64,000 bases of DNA, taken from Sphingoaurantiacus capsulatus. GTDB taxonomy: Bacteria; Pseudomonadota; Alphaproteobacteria; Sphingomonadales; Sphingomonadaceae. Made by a program: the position numbers and the translations under genes. Positions within the stretch are counted from its first letter, which is position 1, and each line of letters opens with the position of its first letter. The DNA is taken from contig NZ_JBHRXV010000011.1 in NCBI RefSeq assembly GCF_042648405.1, positions 248,001 to 312,000 of the forward strand. Direction: 5' to 3'. The notes under the pieces were generated by a model. The model was not told the DNA's origin. It saw only the letters and a program-made list of their open reading frames with translations, and ran no database searches. This document shows, one piece after another, positions 39,387 through 49,033 of the stretch.

Positions 39387-40235
39387 TCAGGCGTTGCCCT
39401 GGCGCCGCGACATGAAGGCCAGTCGCTCGAACAGCATCACGTCCTGCTCGTTCTTCAGGAGCGCGCCATGCAGCGGCGGGATCAGCTTCTTGGGGTCGCG
39501 CGACTGCAGGACGTCGAGCGGCAACTCCTCGTGCATCAGCAGCTTCAGCCAGTCGAGCAGCTCGCTGGTCGACGGCTTCTTCTTCATCCCCGGCACGTCG
39601 CGGATATCGTAGAAGACGGTCAGCGCCTCGCGGACCAACTCCTTCTGGATATCGGGGAAGTGGACGTCGACGATGGCCTGCATCGTCTCGCGATCCGGAA
39701 ACTTGATATAGTGGAAGAAGCAGCGGCGCAGGAAGGCGTCGGGCAGTTCCTTCTCGTTGTTCGAGGTGATGACGACGATCGGCCGCTGCCTGGCGATGAT
39801 ATTCTCGCCGGTTTCGTAGACGTGGAACTGCATGCGGTCGATTTCGAGCAGCAGGTCGTTCGGAAACTCGATGTCCGCCTTGTCGATTTCGTCGATCAGC
39901 AGGACGGGGAGCTGCTCGCTGGTGAACGCCTCCCACAGCTTGCCCTTGCGGATGTAGTTGCGGATGTCCTTCACCCGCTCGTCGCCCAGCTGACTGTCGC
40001 GCAGGCGGCTCACCGCGTCATATTCGTAGAGGCCCTGCTGCGCCTTGGTGGTCGACTTGATGTGCCACTCGATCAAAGGCGCGTCGAAAGCCTTGGCGAT
40101 CTCCTGCGCCAGCACGGTCTTGCCGGTGCCGGGCTCGCCCTTGACCAGCAGCGGGCGGCGCAACGTGGCCGCGGCGTTGACCGCCACCTTCAGATCATCG
40201 GTGGCGACATAGGCGCTGGTGCCGTCAAAACGCAT
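39387..40235 (-). CDS. MoxR-family AAA+ ATPase
   Basis: A 282-aa AAA+ ATPase. Walker A is GEPGTGKT (33-40), Walker B is VLLIDEID (D115, E116), sensor 1 is VVITSNNEKELPDAFLRRC, and the C-terminal lid includes DVPGMKKKPSTSELLDWLKLL. Members of this MoxR branch act with VWA proteins to mature enzyme complexes or modulate stress responses. The VWA gene lies 3 kb further along the same strand with an SDR block between. The ATG at 40235 has GAGGGAGA upstream and removes a poorly conserved nine-residue extension. Confidence 0.92.
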   Translation of the reverse strand: MRFDGTSAYVATDDLKVAVNAAATLRRPLLVKGEPGTGKTVLAQEIAKAFDAPLIEWHIKSTTKAQQGLYEYDAVSRLRDSQLGDERVKDIRNYIRKGKLWEAFTSEQLPVLLIDEIDKADIEFPNDLLLEIDRMQFHVYETGENIIARQRPIVVITSNNEKELPDAFLRRCFFHYIKFPDRETMQAIVDVHFPDIQKELVREALTVFYDIRDVPGMKKKPSTSELLDWLKLLMHEELPLDVLQSRDPKKLIPPLHGALLKNEQDVMLFERLAFMSRRQGNA

Positions 40236-40280
40236 GATTTCTCCCTCGCTTGGCGGGCGCAAGCTAGGGAAGGGTAATCC

Positions 40281-40907
40281 TCACGGCAAGCTGGCAGCTT
40301 GGCGAGCCTCGAGCAGATCCCACAGGGTGCGGTGAATCGCGGTCATCTGCGCCGCACCGAAGCCGATCGCGCGGCGCGAAGCGGGGCTATGCGCGACGGC
40401 GGCAATGGCTGTGGCGATCTCGATATCGGCATGCTCAGGCACCTCTCCGGCCAGCGCGGAGCGCAGCGCCGGCCAGTCGGCGGCGAGCGCAGCGACGGCA
40501 CCGAGCGCGCAGCCGGCGCGGTCGGAGCGGGCGAGCGTCAACATCGCCTCGCGCTGCCCGCGCACCAGATGTTCGTGGCGCGACAGGTCGGTGCGGCGGG
40601 GAGCGGCGACGGTAATGGTCGATCGGCCAATCCACGCGCGCTCGGCTTCGAATCGCTCGGCGAAGGACGCTAGCCACCGGTCGGGATCGACCGAGGCGGC
40701 CATCGCCGCGACGCTGGGACGCTCGGCGTGCAGCAGCGCGAAGAAGTGCAGCGCTTCGACGCGCGAAGGATCGTCGGAGCTCGCCAGCGCGACGCTGACG
40801 GCATGGGCGTGGCTGCGCGTCGCCGCTGCGGCCGTCGCGATCAGTTCCCCGGCGAATGCGTGCGGATCATCCGCGTCCGCGTCCAGCCGAAACGCCAGCG
40901 CCGCCAT
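40281..40907 (-). CDS. hypothetical protein (208 aa)
   Basis: A mostly helical, Ala-rich, soluble protein with no signal peptide. Recognisable stretches are HAHAVSVALASSDDPSRVEALHFFALLHAERPSVAA and a C-terminal SRRAIGFGAAQMTAIHRTLWDLLEAR. I do not recognise the family with confidence; from memory, similar proteins occur in other sphingomonads. It precedes the MoxR gene by 45 bases in the same direction, so co-expression is plausible. Confidence 0.7.
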   Translation of the reverse strand: MAALAFRLDADADDPHAFAGELIATAAAATRSHAHAVSVALASSDDPSRVEALHFFALLHAERPSVAAMAASVDPDRWLASFAERFEAERAWIGRSTITVAAPRRTDLSRHEHLVRGQREAMLTLARSDRAGCALGAVAALAADWPALRSALAGEVPEHADIEIATAIAAVAHSPASRRAIGFGAAQMTAIHRTLWDLLEARQAASLP

Positions 40908-41019
40908 GCCGACTCTCCTCCCAAAGCAACTTGAGCGAAGAGGCTAACCGAAGGACGTAAAGACCGGCTTAATGGGGGTGCGGCGGTGGCGCGCAGGGTC
41001 GAGGGGTGATCGCGCGCCT

Positions 41020-41802
41020 CTATCGCGGGCTAACAGCCCGGTGATCGCTGTAGGTGGTCACGGTGCGCATCGAGCCTTCCTTGCCCATCATCGACCCGTG
41101 CATCTCGCTCATCTGCTCGGCGAGCACCGGACGGCCGTCGGGCATCAGCTTGTAGCGGCTGGTCGCCTCCATGCGGTCGACCTTGGCGACCAGCATCATC
41201 CGTACCGGCTTGGTGGTGACGACATCCAGCCGCTCGACGAACGGGCGGGGGCCGTCGGCGACCAGTACCTCCGCCCGCGCGCTGGCCGACAGGTCCGATT
41301 TGCCGAGCAGCAGCGCGCCTTTGGGGAGCTTCGCGGCGAGGTAGGCCGGCTTCGCGCCCGGCTTGCGCTGTGCCCCGGCGCCGAAATAGGCGGCCACGCG
41401 GCCATAGTTCGGCACCAGCGCGTCCTTCATCGCCTTGGCGTGGTCGCGCACGTCATCGGCTGGCGGCGCCTTGCCGTCGATGCTGACCAGGGTCCAGCGC
41501 TGGCCGACGGGGCGTGACGGGTCGTAGCGCTCGACGATGGTGCGGGCCTTCACCTCGCTGCCGCTGCGCTGCTCTTGCTTCGAGGTGCGCGTCCAGGCGA
41601 AATCGTCGGGGCCGACGGTTTTCGCCTCGGCGACAAGGCGGTCGAGCAGGGGATCGGCGTGGGCGGGCGATGGAACCGCAAGCGCCGCCACCGCTCCTAT
41701 CGTCATACCGGCGAAAGCCGGTATCCAGGCCGACCGCCCGACTGGATACCGGCTTTCGCCGGTATGACGGAAAGGGAGGAGGCGGCTGAAAACGGTCCTC
41801 AC
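41020..41802 (-). CDS. exported protein of unknown function with a palindromic repeat inside its signal peptide
   Basis: A 260-aa protein. The GTG start overlaps the TGA of the upstream gene (GTGA), which supports this start. The N-terminus reads MRTVFSRLLPF, then the repeat-encoded RHTGESRYP, five variable residues and WIPAFAGMT, then IGAVAALAVPSPAHA as hydrophobic core and cleavage site before DPLLDRL. The mature part contains FAWTRTSKQEQR, ERYDPSRPVGQRWTLVSIDGK and SRYKLMPDGRPVLAEQMSEMHG and is unrecognised. If the GTG is not used, an ATG inside the repeat could start a short signal peptide. The pair is probably one operon. Confidence 0.75.
   Translation of the reverse strand: MRTVFSRLLPFRHTGESRYPVGRSAWIPAFAGMTIGAVAALAVPSPAHADPLLDRLVAEAKTVGPDDFAWTRTSKQEQRSGSEVKARTIVERYDPSRPVGQRWTLVSIDGKAPPADDVRDHAKAMKDALVPNYGRVAAYFGAGAQRKPGAKPAYLAAKLPKGALLLGKSDLSASARAEVLVADGPRPFVERLDVVTTKPVRMMLVAKVDRMEATSRYKLMPDGRPVLAEQMSEMHGSMMGKEGSMRTVTTYSDHRAVSPR
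41701..41769. repeat. 69-bp palindromic repeat, copy A, inside a coding sequence
   Basis: A perfect inverted repeat with 28-base arms beginning CGTCATACCGGCGAAAGCCG and a 13-base centre. Each arm also folds on itself (ACCGGC, GAAA loop, GCCGGT). Length is 23 codons, and it lies in frame within the signal peptide of the 41020-41802 gene, encoding RHTGESRYP-x5-WIPAFAGMT. Confidence 0.95.
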
Positions 41803-42392
41803 GGCTTCACCCGGCGATAGGTGAAGCCCGCTTCGCTGGTCTTGCCGTCCTTGCTGCCGATGCGGACGAAATGGGTGACGCTGTCCGGGCCGGTGCGGCG
41901 GATGGTCAGGCCGTTGAAATACCAGACGTCCTTCTCGACCGCGACCAGCGGGAAGCGCACCACCTGCGCCTTTTCCTCCCACGCGGTCATGTCGGGATTG
42001 AAATGCTTCACCCGATATTCGAGCGAACCATCGACCTCGGCGAGCATCACCAGTTCGTAGAAGGCGGGCTTGCCGTCGCGCAGCGAGCGGAAATGGCCGA
42101 CCATCTGGCCGCCGGCGGGCGGCGAATAGCTCTCCCGCACCGCGCCGCCGAGCCCTTCGCCTTCCCAGGTGCCGACCATCCACTGGAGATCGGCGAGGGT
42201 GGCTTTCGGGGATGGCGCGCCGGGGACGGCCGAGCGCGTTTCTGCGGCATAGGCGGGTGAGGGCGCGACCAGCGCTGCTACCGCCCACATCGTCATACCG
42301 GCGAAAGCCGGTATCCAGACCGATGCTCGTGCTGGATACCGGCTTTCGCCGGTATGACGGGTGGTGGTGTGGGGAGAGAGGGCCAGCTTCAT
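41799..42392 (-). CDS. exported DUF6265-like protein with a palindromic repeat inside its signal peptide
   Basis: A 197-aa protein beginning MKLALSPHTTT, followed by the repeat-encoded RHTGESRYP, five residues and WIPAFAGMT, and then MWAVAALVAPSPAYA with cleavage likely before AETRS. The mature part has LADLQWMVGTWEGEGLGG, the start of a DUF6265-like beta-sandwich, with ESYSPPAGGQMVGHFRSLRDG, YELVMLAEVDG and VWYFNGLTIRRTG. The core after the repeat is similar to that of the overlapping downstream gene (AVAALxxPSPAxA), so the two signal regions share ancestry. Function unknown. Confidence 0.78.
   Translation of the reverse strand: MKLALSPHTTTRHTGESRYPARASVWIPAFAGMTMWAVAALVAPSPAYAAETRSAVPGAPSPKATLADLQWMVGTWEGEGLGGAVRESYSPPAGGQMVGHFRSLRDGKPAFYELVMLAEVDGSLEYRVKHFNPDMTAWEEKAQVVRFPLVAVEKDVWYFNGLTIRRTGPDSVTHFVRIGSKDGKTSEAGFTYRRVKP
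42291..42359. repeat. 69-bp palindromic repeat, copy B, inside a coding sequence
   Basis: It has the same 28-base arms as copy A and a different 13-base centre. It is again in frame, in the same phase, inside the signal peptide of the 41799-42392 gene. It lies 590 bp from copy A, in the neighbouring gene. Confidence 0.95.
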
Positions 42393-42418
42393 CGGCGATG
42401 AGGCTAGCCCTCCCTCGA

Positions 42419-44458
<2,040 letters not shown>

Positions 44459-44772
44459 TCCCGGTCACCGTCCGTTTTGGGGAACGGCGGCTGCGTCGAC
44501 CGCGCCAACCGTCCCGGTTTTTATATCATGGCCTTCACGGGCCTAACGCCCGGAACGCCCCGAATGTCGCTTGCCGGCCTGTCAGAAGCGCCGGCGGAGT
44601 AGCTGCCAACACATCGGCTTCACGCGCCCGCAGCGGCGGTCGCAGCCAAATGGTTGCAGATAAAGGCTTTTCTCTTGGTCCGCCGCACCTCGTCCAGTCA
44701 GGGCGGCTAATTATACCCGGCTAATGTGTTTCCGGGCGGCGGATTGTCAAGGTTCGCGAATCACCGCTCGTC
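44459..44772 (-). promoter_or_regulatory. dnaG-rpoD intergenic region, candidate rpoD promoter
   Basis: This 314-base spacer holds no convincing gene. On the minus strand TATAAT occurs at 44715-44710, preceded by GGG, and a consensus TTGACA at 44750-44745, but 29 bases separate them, too many for one sigma-70 promoter. They may belong to separate promoters. A second AT-rich stretch lies near 44650-44685. The rpoD gene probably has at least one promoter here. Confidence 0.35.
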
Positions 44773-46701
44773 TCAGGCGGCCTTTGTGCCGGCGACATCG
44801 CGGTCGTCGGCCTGCGCCGGAGAGCCCGGCTCGGGCTCCGGCGTGTGGCCGTGCGTCGATCGGGCGCGGAGGTCGGGGTCAGGGCCGTGATCCTCGTGCC
44901 AGCGCGCCAGCCGCTCGTTGATCGCCCGCTCGGCAGCGCTCAGCTCGCGGCGCCGCTCCATCAGCGCCGCGGCGCGCTCGTCGCGGTCGGAATCCTCGCC
45001 CTCGTCGAGCTCGCGCAGCTCGTTCTGCACGACGATCTTCTCGACCGCGACGTCCTGATAGTCGGCGAGCGCCTTCAGCATCGTCGCCAGCATCGAGCGG
45101 GCGCGCGCCTCGTCGGAGCGGGCCGAGGTGAAGGAATAATGCAGCGAATAGCTGTCGCGCGCCTCGTCGATGATCGCGGCGAGCCCGTCGGCGCGCAGCG
45201 TCTCGTCGAGTTCCTCGCGGGTCAGCTCCGGGTTCCAGCCGAGCGCGCTCAGCAGGCCATCGCGCAGCCGCTGCCGTTTGCGATTGCCGATGGTGAGGCG
45301 AGCGACACTCTCCGGATTGTCGGCGGCGACCGGCGGGTGGTTGAGCAGGCCGATCAGCACCGAATGCGTCGCAGCGGCGATGTCGCGCGGCCAGCGCTGC
45401 GGCTGAGACCGCGGCGGCAGCGGCGCGGCGGCGCTGCGGCTGCCCCAGCCGAAATGCCGGAAGAACAGGTCGTCGGTGAGCAGGCGATACTGCTCGCGCA
45501 CGTCCTTGTCGGCGATGGTCCCGACATGCTCGCGCAGCTTCGCCTTGATCGCCGCGCGCGTCTCGGGCGTGTCCGCGCGCGAGGCGGCGACCACCGTCTG
45601 CCAGAGATACTCATAGAGCGGCGATGCGTTGGCGAGCCGCGCCTCGAAGCCTTCCTTGCCCTCGACCTTCACCAGATCGTCGGGATCCTGGCCCTCGGGG
45701 AGCGTCAGGATACGCAGCGACTGGCCGGGGGCGAGGAGGGGGAGCGCCTTCAGGGTGGCGCGCTCGGCGGCGCGCTTGCCGGCGGCGTCGCCATCGAAGC
45801 AGAGCACCGGCTCGGGCACGACGCGCCACAGCAATTGCAGCTGCCATTCGGTCAGCGCGGTGCCCAAGGGCGCCACCGCTTCCTCGACGCCGGCCTGCGC
45901 CAGCGCGATCGTGTCCATATAGCCTTCGACGACGATCAGCCGCCCCGACTTGCGCGCCAGCGGTCCCGCCAGGTCGAGATTGTAGAGCAGCCGGCCCTTG
46001 TCGAAGAGCGCGGTATCGGGCGAGTTCAGATATTTCGGCTGCCCGTCGCCGAGGATACGCCCACCGAAGCCCACCACCCGCCCGCGCGGGTCGCGGATCG
46101 GGAACATCAGGCGGTTGCGGAAGCGGTCGTAGCTTTCGTCACGCTCCTCGGCATGGCCGATCAGCCCGACCTCGGTGAGCTTGGCCTCGCCATGCTTGGC
46201 CAGCGCCGACTTCAGCTTGTTGCCGTCGGGCGCGTAGCCGAGGAGGAAGCGCTTCTGCGTCTCGGGCGTCAGCCCGCGTTCTTCGATGTAGCGGCGGGCA
46301 TTGGCGCCCGACAGGCCGCCGAGCTGCTCGGTGAACCAGGTCGCCGCCGCGCTGGTGATGTCATGGAGCCCGGCCTGCGCCTTCTGCCGCTCGCGCGCCT
46401 CAGGCGATTCCTCGGGGATGGCGAGGCCCGCTTCGGCCGCAAGGCTGCGCACGGCTTCGGGGAAGCGCAGCCCCTCCTGCTCGACGACGAAGCGGATGAC
46501 GTCGCCGTGCGCGCCGCAGCCGAAGCAATGATAGAAGCCCTTGTCCTCGTTGACGTAGAAGCTCGGCGTCTTCTCGTTGTGGAACGGGCAGCAGCCCTTC
46601 CACTCGCGCCCCGCCTTGGTGAGCTTCACCCGCCGCTGGATGACCTGCACCAGCCCAACGCGGGCGCGCAGTTCGTCCAGAAAGGTTTCGGGAAAGGCCA
46701 T
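44773..46701 (-). CDS. dnaG: DNA primase
   Basis: A 642-aa primase that makes RNA primers at the replication fork. The CHC2 zinc finger uses C38, H41, C59 and C62 (CCPFHNEKTPSFYVNEDKG, then FYHCFGCGAHGD). The catalytic core has YAPDGNKL and FRNRLMFPIRDPRGRVVGFGGR. The Toprim domain has LIVVEGYMDTIALAQ and VLCFDGDAAGKRAA. The C-terminal ~200 residues form the DnaB-interacting helical domain. The chosen ATG gives the usual MAFP start; longer upstream frames run into a palindromic repeat. Confidence 0.97.
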   Translation of the reverse strand: MAFPETFLDELRARVGLVQVIQRRVKLTKAGREWKGCCPFHNEKTPSFYVNEDKGFYHCFGCGAHGDVIRFVVEQEGLRFPEAVRSLAAEAGLAIPEESPEARERQKAQAGLHDITSAAATWFTEQLGGLSGANARRYIEERGLTPETQKRFLLGYAPDGNKLKSALAKHGEAKLTEVGLIGHAEERDESYDRFRNRLMFPIRDPRGRVVGFGGRILGDGQPKYLNSPDTALFDKGRLLYNLDLAGPLARKSGRLIVVEGYMDTIALAQAGVEEAVAPLGTALTEWQLQLLWRVVPEPVLCFDGDAAGKRAAERATLKALPLLAPGQSLRILTLPEGQDPDDLVKVEGKEGFEARLANASPLYEYLWQTVVAASRADTPETRAAIKAKLREHVGTIADKDVREQYRLLTDDLFFRHFGWGSRSAAAPLPPRSQPQRWPRDIAAATHSVLIGLLNHPPVAADNPESVARLTIGNRKRQRLRDGLLSALGWNPELTREELDETLRADGLAAIIDEARDSYSLHYSFTSARSDEARARSMLATMLKALADYQDVAVEKIVVQNELRELDEGEDSDRDERAAALMERRRELSAAERAINERLARWHEDHGPDPDLRARSTHGHTPEPEPGSPAQADDRDVAGTKAA

Positions 46702-46806
46702 GCTGCCTGTGTAACTCGCAGGGGCGGGGCCGCCTATCCGCATATTGTCGCCGGAAGGGGGTGCGAAACGACGTTGGAAGGGCGCTTCATGCTGCCACCC
46801 ACCATC

Positions 46807-46875
46807 CGTCATACCGGCGAAAGCCGGTATCCAGACCGACCGTCGAGCTGGATACCGGCTTTCGCCGGTATGACG
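46807..46875. repeat. 69-bp palindromic repeat, copy C, intergenic
   Basis: The same 28-base arms and 13-base spacer length as copies A and B, located between dnaG and the YqeY gene. Both flanking genes point away from each other's coding sequence here, so this copy is not translated as part of a recognised protein. Confidence 0.95.
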
Positions 46876-46927
46876 GGTTGGTTTGGTCGGGCGGCGGCGG
46901 TTCTAGCCGGCGGCCGGATGCGTCGCG

Positions 46928-47383
46928 CTACTGCGTCAGCGCCTGCTTCACCATCAGGCTGGCGCGACTCATGTCGATCTGGCCGGCGAAGCGCTGCTTC
47001 AGCTCGGCCATCACCCGGCCCATGTCCTGCGGCCCCTTGGCGCCCAGCTCCTCGACGAGCGAGCGCACCGCATCCTGCGCCTGCGCCGGGTCCATCTGCT
47101 GCGGCAGGAAGCTCTCGATGACCGCCAGCTCGGCGCGCTCGGCGTCGGCGAGTTCGGGGCGGTTGCCCGAGAGGTACATCTCGATCGACTCGCGGCGCTG
47201 CTTCGCCATCTTGGTCAGCACGTCGGCGACGACCTGGTCGTCATCGAGCGTGGTGGCGGCGGTGCGCAGCTCGATGTCCTTGTTCTTAATGGCGGCCGTC
47301 ATCATGCGCAGCGCGCTGACGCGGCGCTCGTCGCGCGCCTTCATGGCGTCGATCGTCGCGGCCTTGATGTCGTCGCGGATCAT
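46928..47383 (-). CDS. GatB/YqeY domain protein
   Basis: A 151-aa helical protein of the YqeY family, related to the tail of the GatB amidotransferase subunit and thought to bind tRNA. RDDIKAATIDAMKARDERRVSALRMMTAAIKNKDIE, MAKQRRESIEMYLSGNRPELADAERAELAVIESFLPQQM and AKGPQDMGRVMAELKQRFAGQIDM are all family-typical. It lies upstream of dnaG in the same direction with the palindromic repeat between them. It is divergent from carA. Confidence 0.93.
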   Translation of the reverse strand: MIRDDIKAATIDAMKARDERRVSALRMMTAAIKNKDIELRTAATTLDDDQVVADVLTKMAKQRRESIEMYLSGNRPELADAERAELAVIESFLPQQMDPAQAQDAVRSLVEELGAKGPQDMGRVMAELKQRFAGQIDMSRASLMVKQALTQ

Positions 47384-47512
47384 CGGAAACTCTCTCGATT
47401 CGGAAAGCGATCACCGTAGCCGGGGCGAGCGGGAAATAATAGAATTGACCGCGAGAGGAGCGCTACCTACCTAGCGGCCGTTTACCCGCCCCCCAGCCTG
47501 AAGGAACCTCGC

Positions 47513-48682
47513 GTGGCCGATCCCGCCGCCCAGCCCCCGCACGGAGCGACCGGCGTGCTCGCATTGGCCGACGGGACGCTCATCTGGGGCCGTGGCCTCG
47601 GCGCCGAGGGCGAGGCGGTTGGCGAGGTGTGCTTCAACACCGCGATGACCGGCTATCAGGAGATCATGACCGATCCGTCCTACGCGGCGCAGATCATCAA
47701 TTTCACCTTCCCGCACATCGGCAATGTCGGCGCGAACAACGAGGACGTCGAGGCGACCAACCCTTACGCGCTCGGCGCCATCATCCGCGAGGATGTGACC
47801 GAGCCGCAGAGCTGGCGCGCGACCCGCGGCTTCGACGAGTGGCTGAAGAGCTTCGACCGTATCGGCCTTGCCGGCGTCGACACCCGCGCGCTGACCCGCC
47901 GCATCCGCATCGCGGGCGCGCCGAACGGCGTCATCGCGCACCGCCAGGACGGCAAGTTCGACACCGAAGCGCTGATCGCCAAGGCGCGGGAATGGCCGGG
48001 CCTCGAGGGCATGGACCTCGCCAAGGAGGTGTCGACCCGCCAGACCTACAAGTGGGACGACGGCGTCTGGACCTTGGGTCAGGGCTACGCGACGCACAGC
48101 GCCAACCCGGCCGGCCCGCACGTCGTCGCCATCGACTACGGCATCAAGCGCAACATCCTCCGCAACCTCGTCAACGCCGGCGCGCGCGTGACGGTGGTGC
48201 CGGCGACGGCGACCTATGACGAGATCATGGCGCATGCGCCCGACGGCATCTTCCTGTCGAACGGCCCCGGCGACCCGGCGGCGACCGGCACCTATGCCGT
48301 CCCGGTGATCCAGCAGCTGCTCGCCGCCGCGACGCCGGTGTTCGGCATCTGCCTCGGCCACCAGCTGCTCGGGCTCGCGGTCGGCGCCAAGACCTCGAAG
48401 ATGCACCAGGGACACCGCGGCGCGAACCATCCGGTAAAGCGCCTCGGCGACGGCAAGGTCGAGATCACCAGCATGAACCACGGCTTCGCGGTCGAGGTGG
48501 ACACCTTGCCGGCGAACGCCAGGCCGACGCATGTCAGCCTGTTCGACGGCTCGCTCGCCGGCCTCGAATTGACCGACCGCCCGGCATTCAGCGTCCAGTA
48601 CCACCCCGAGGCGAGCCCGGGCCCGCAGGACAGCCATTATCTGTTCCAGCGCTTCGTCGATCAATTGAAGGTCGGTAAGTGA
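47513..48682 (+). CDS. carA: carbamoyl-phosphate synthase small subunit (glutaminase)
   Basis: A 389-aa glutamine amidotransferase subunit that feeds ammonia to CarB for carbamoyl-phosphate synthesis. The N-terminal domain has FNTAMTGYQEIMTDPSYAAQIINFTFPHIGNVG. The class I GATase domain has the catalytic C280 in FGICLGHQLLG and H364/E366 in VQYHPEA. The GTG start is preceded by GAAGGA. The stop overlaps a lipoprotein gene (GTGA) that separates carA from carB. Confidence 0.97.
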   Translation: MADPAAQPPHGATGVLALADGTLIWGRGLGAEGEAVGEVCFNTAMTGYQEIMTDPSYAAQIINFTFPHIGNVGANNEDVEATNPYALGAIIREDVTEPQSWRATRGFDEWLKSFDRIGLAGVDTRALTRRIRIAGAPNGVIAHRQDGKFDTEALIAKAREWPGLEGMDLAKEVSTRQTYKWDDGVWTLGQGYATHSANPAGPHVVAIDYGIKRNILRNLVNAGARVTVVPATATYDEIMAHAPDGIFLSNGPGDPAATGTYAVPVIQQLLAAATPVFGICLGHQLLGLAVGAKTSKMHQGHRGANHPVKRLGDGKVEITSMNHGFAVEVDTLPANARPTHVSLFDGSLAGLELTDRPAFSVQYHPEASPGPQDSHYLFQRFVDQLKVGK

Positions 48683-49023
48683 CCCGCCGCGCCGCCCTTG
48701 CGCTGACCTTGCTGGCCGCCGCTGCGGCCTGCTCGCGCTCGGAGCCGTCGCACGAGGAGATCGCCACCGAGCTGGTGCGCGCCAAGGACAGCGTGCTGCT
48801 CGTCGCCGGCCCGCCCGAGACGCAGGCCCGCGCGATGGCCGCCGCCGCCGACCTCGGCTGGACGGTCGAGCAGGCCGCCGAGCATGCCCGGATCAAGCCG
48901 GTCAACGTAACCAGCACCGACGAGGTGACCTCGTTCGTCGCCGACCTCGACAACGGAAAATATGGCCCGGTCACCTCGCTGAAGCTCGGCTTCACGTCGC
49001 CGCCCATGATGCCCAGGGAATAG
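48679..49023 (+). CDS. small lipoprotein between carA and carB
   Basis: A 114-aa protein with a lipoprotein signal (RRAALALTLLAAAAAC, lipobox AAAC) and a mature part containing HEEIATELVRAKDSVLLVAGPPE, AAADLGWTVEQAAEHARIKPVNV and VTSFVADLDNGKYGPVTSLKLGF. The GTG start overlaps the carA stop and the stop is 10 bases before carB, so it is co-translated within the car operon. I do not recognise the family. An envelope role is expected from the lipobox, with no obvious link to carbamoyl phosphate. Confidence 0.75.
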   Translation: MTRRAALALTLLAAAAACSRSEPSHEEIATELVRAKDSVLLVAGPPETQARAMAAAADLGWTVEQAAEHARIKPVNVTSTDEVTSFVADLDNGKYGPVTSLKLGFTSPPMMPRE

Positions 49024-49033
49024 ATCGCAGCCG

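Noticed and set aside
44710..44750. TTGACA and TATAAT upstream of rpoD as a single promoter
   Set aside because: The spacing is 29 bases, far from 16-18, so they cannot be one sigma-70 promoter. They are recorded only as separate elements.
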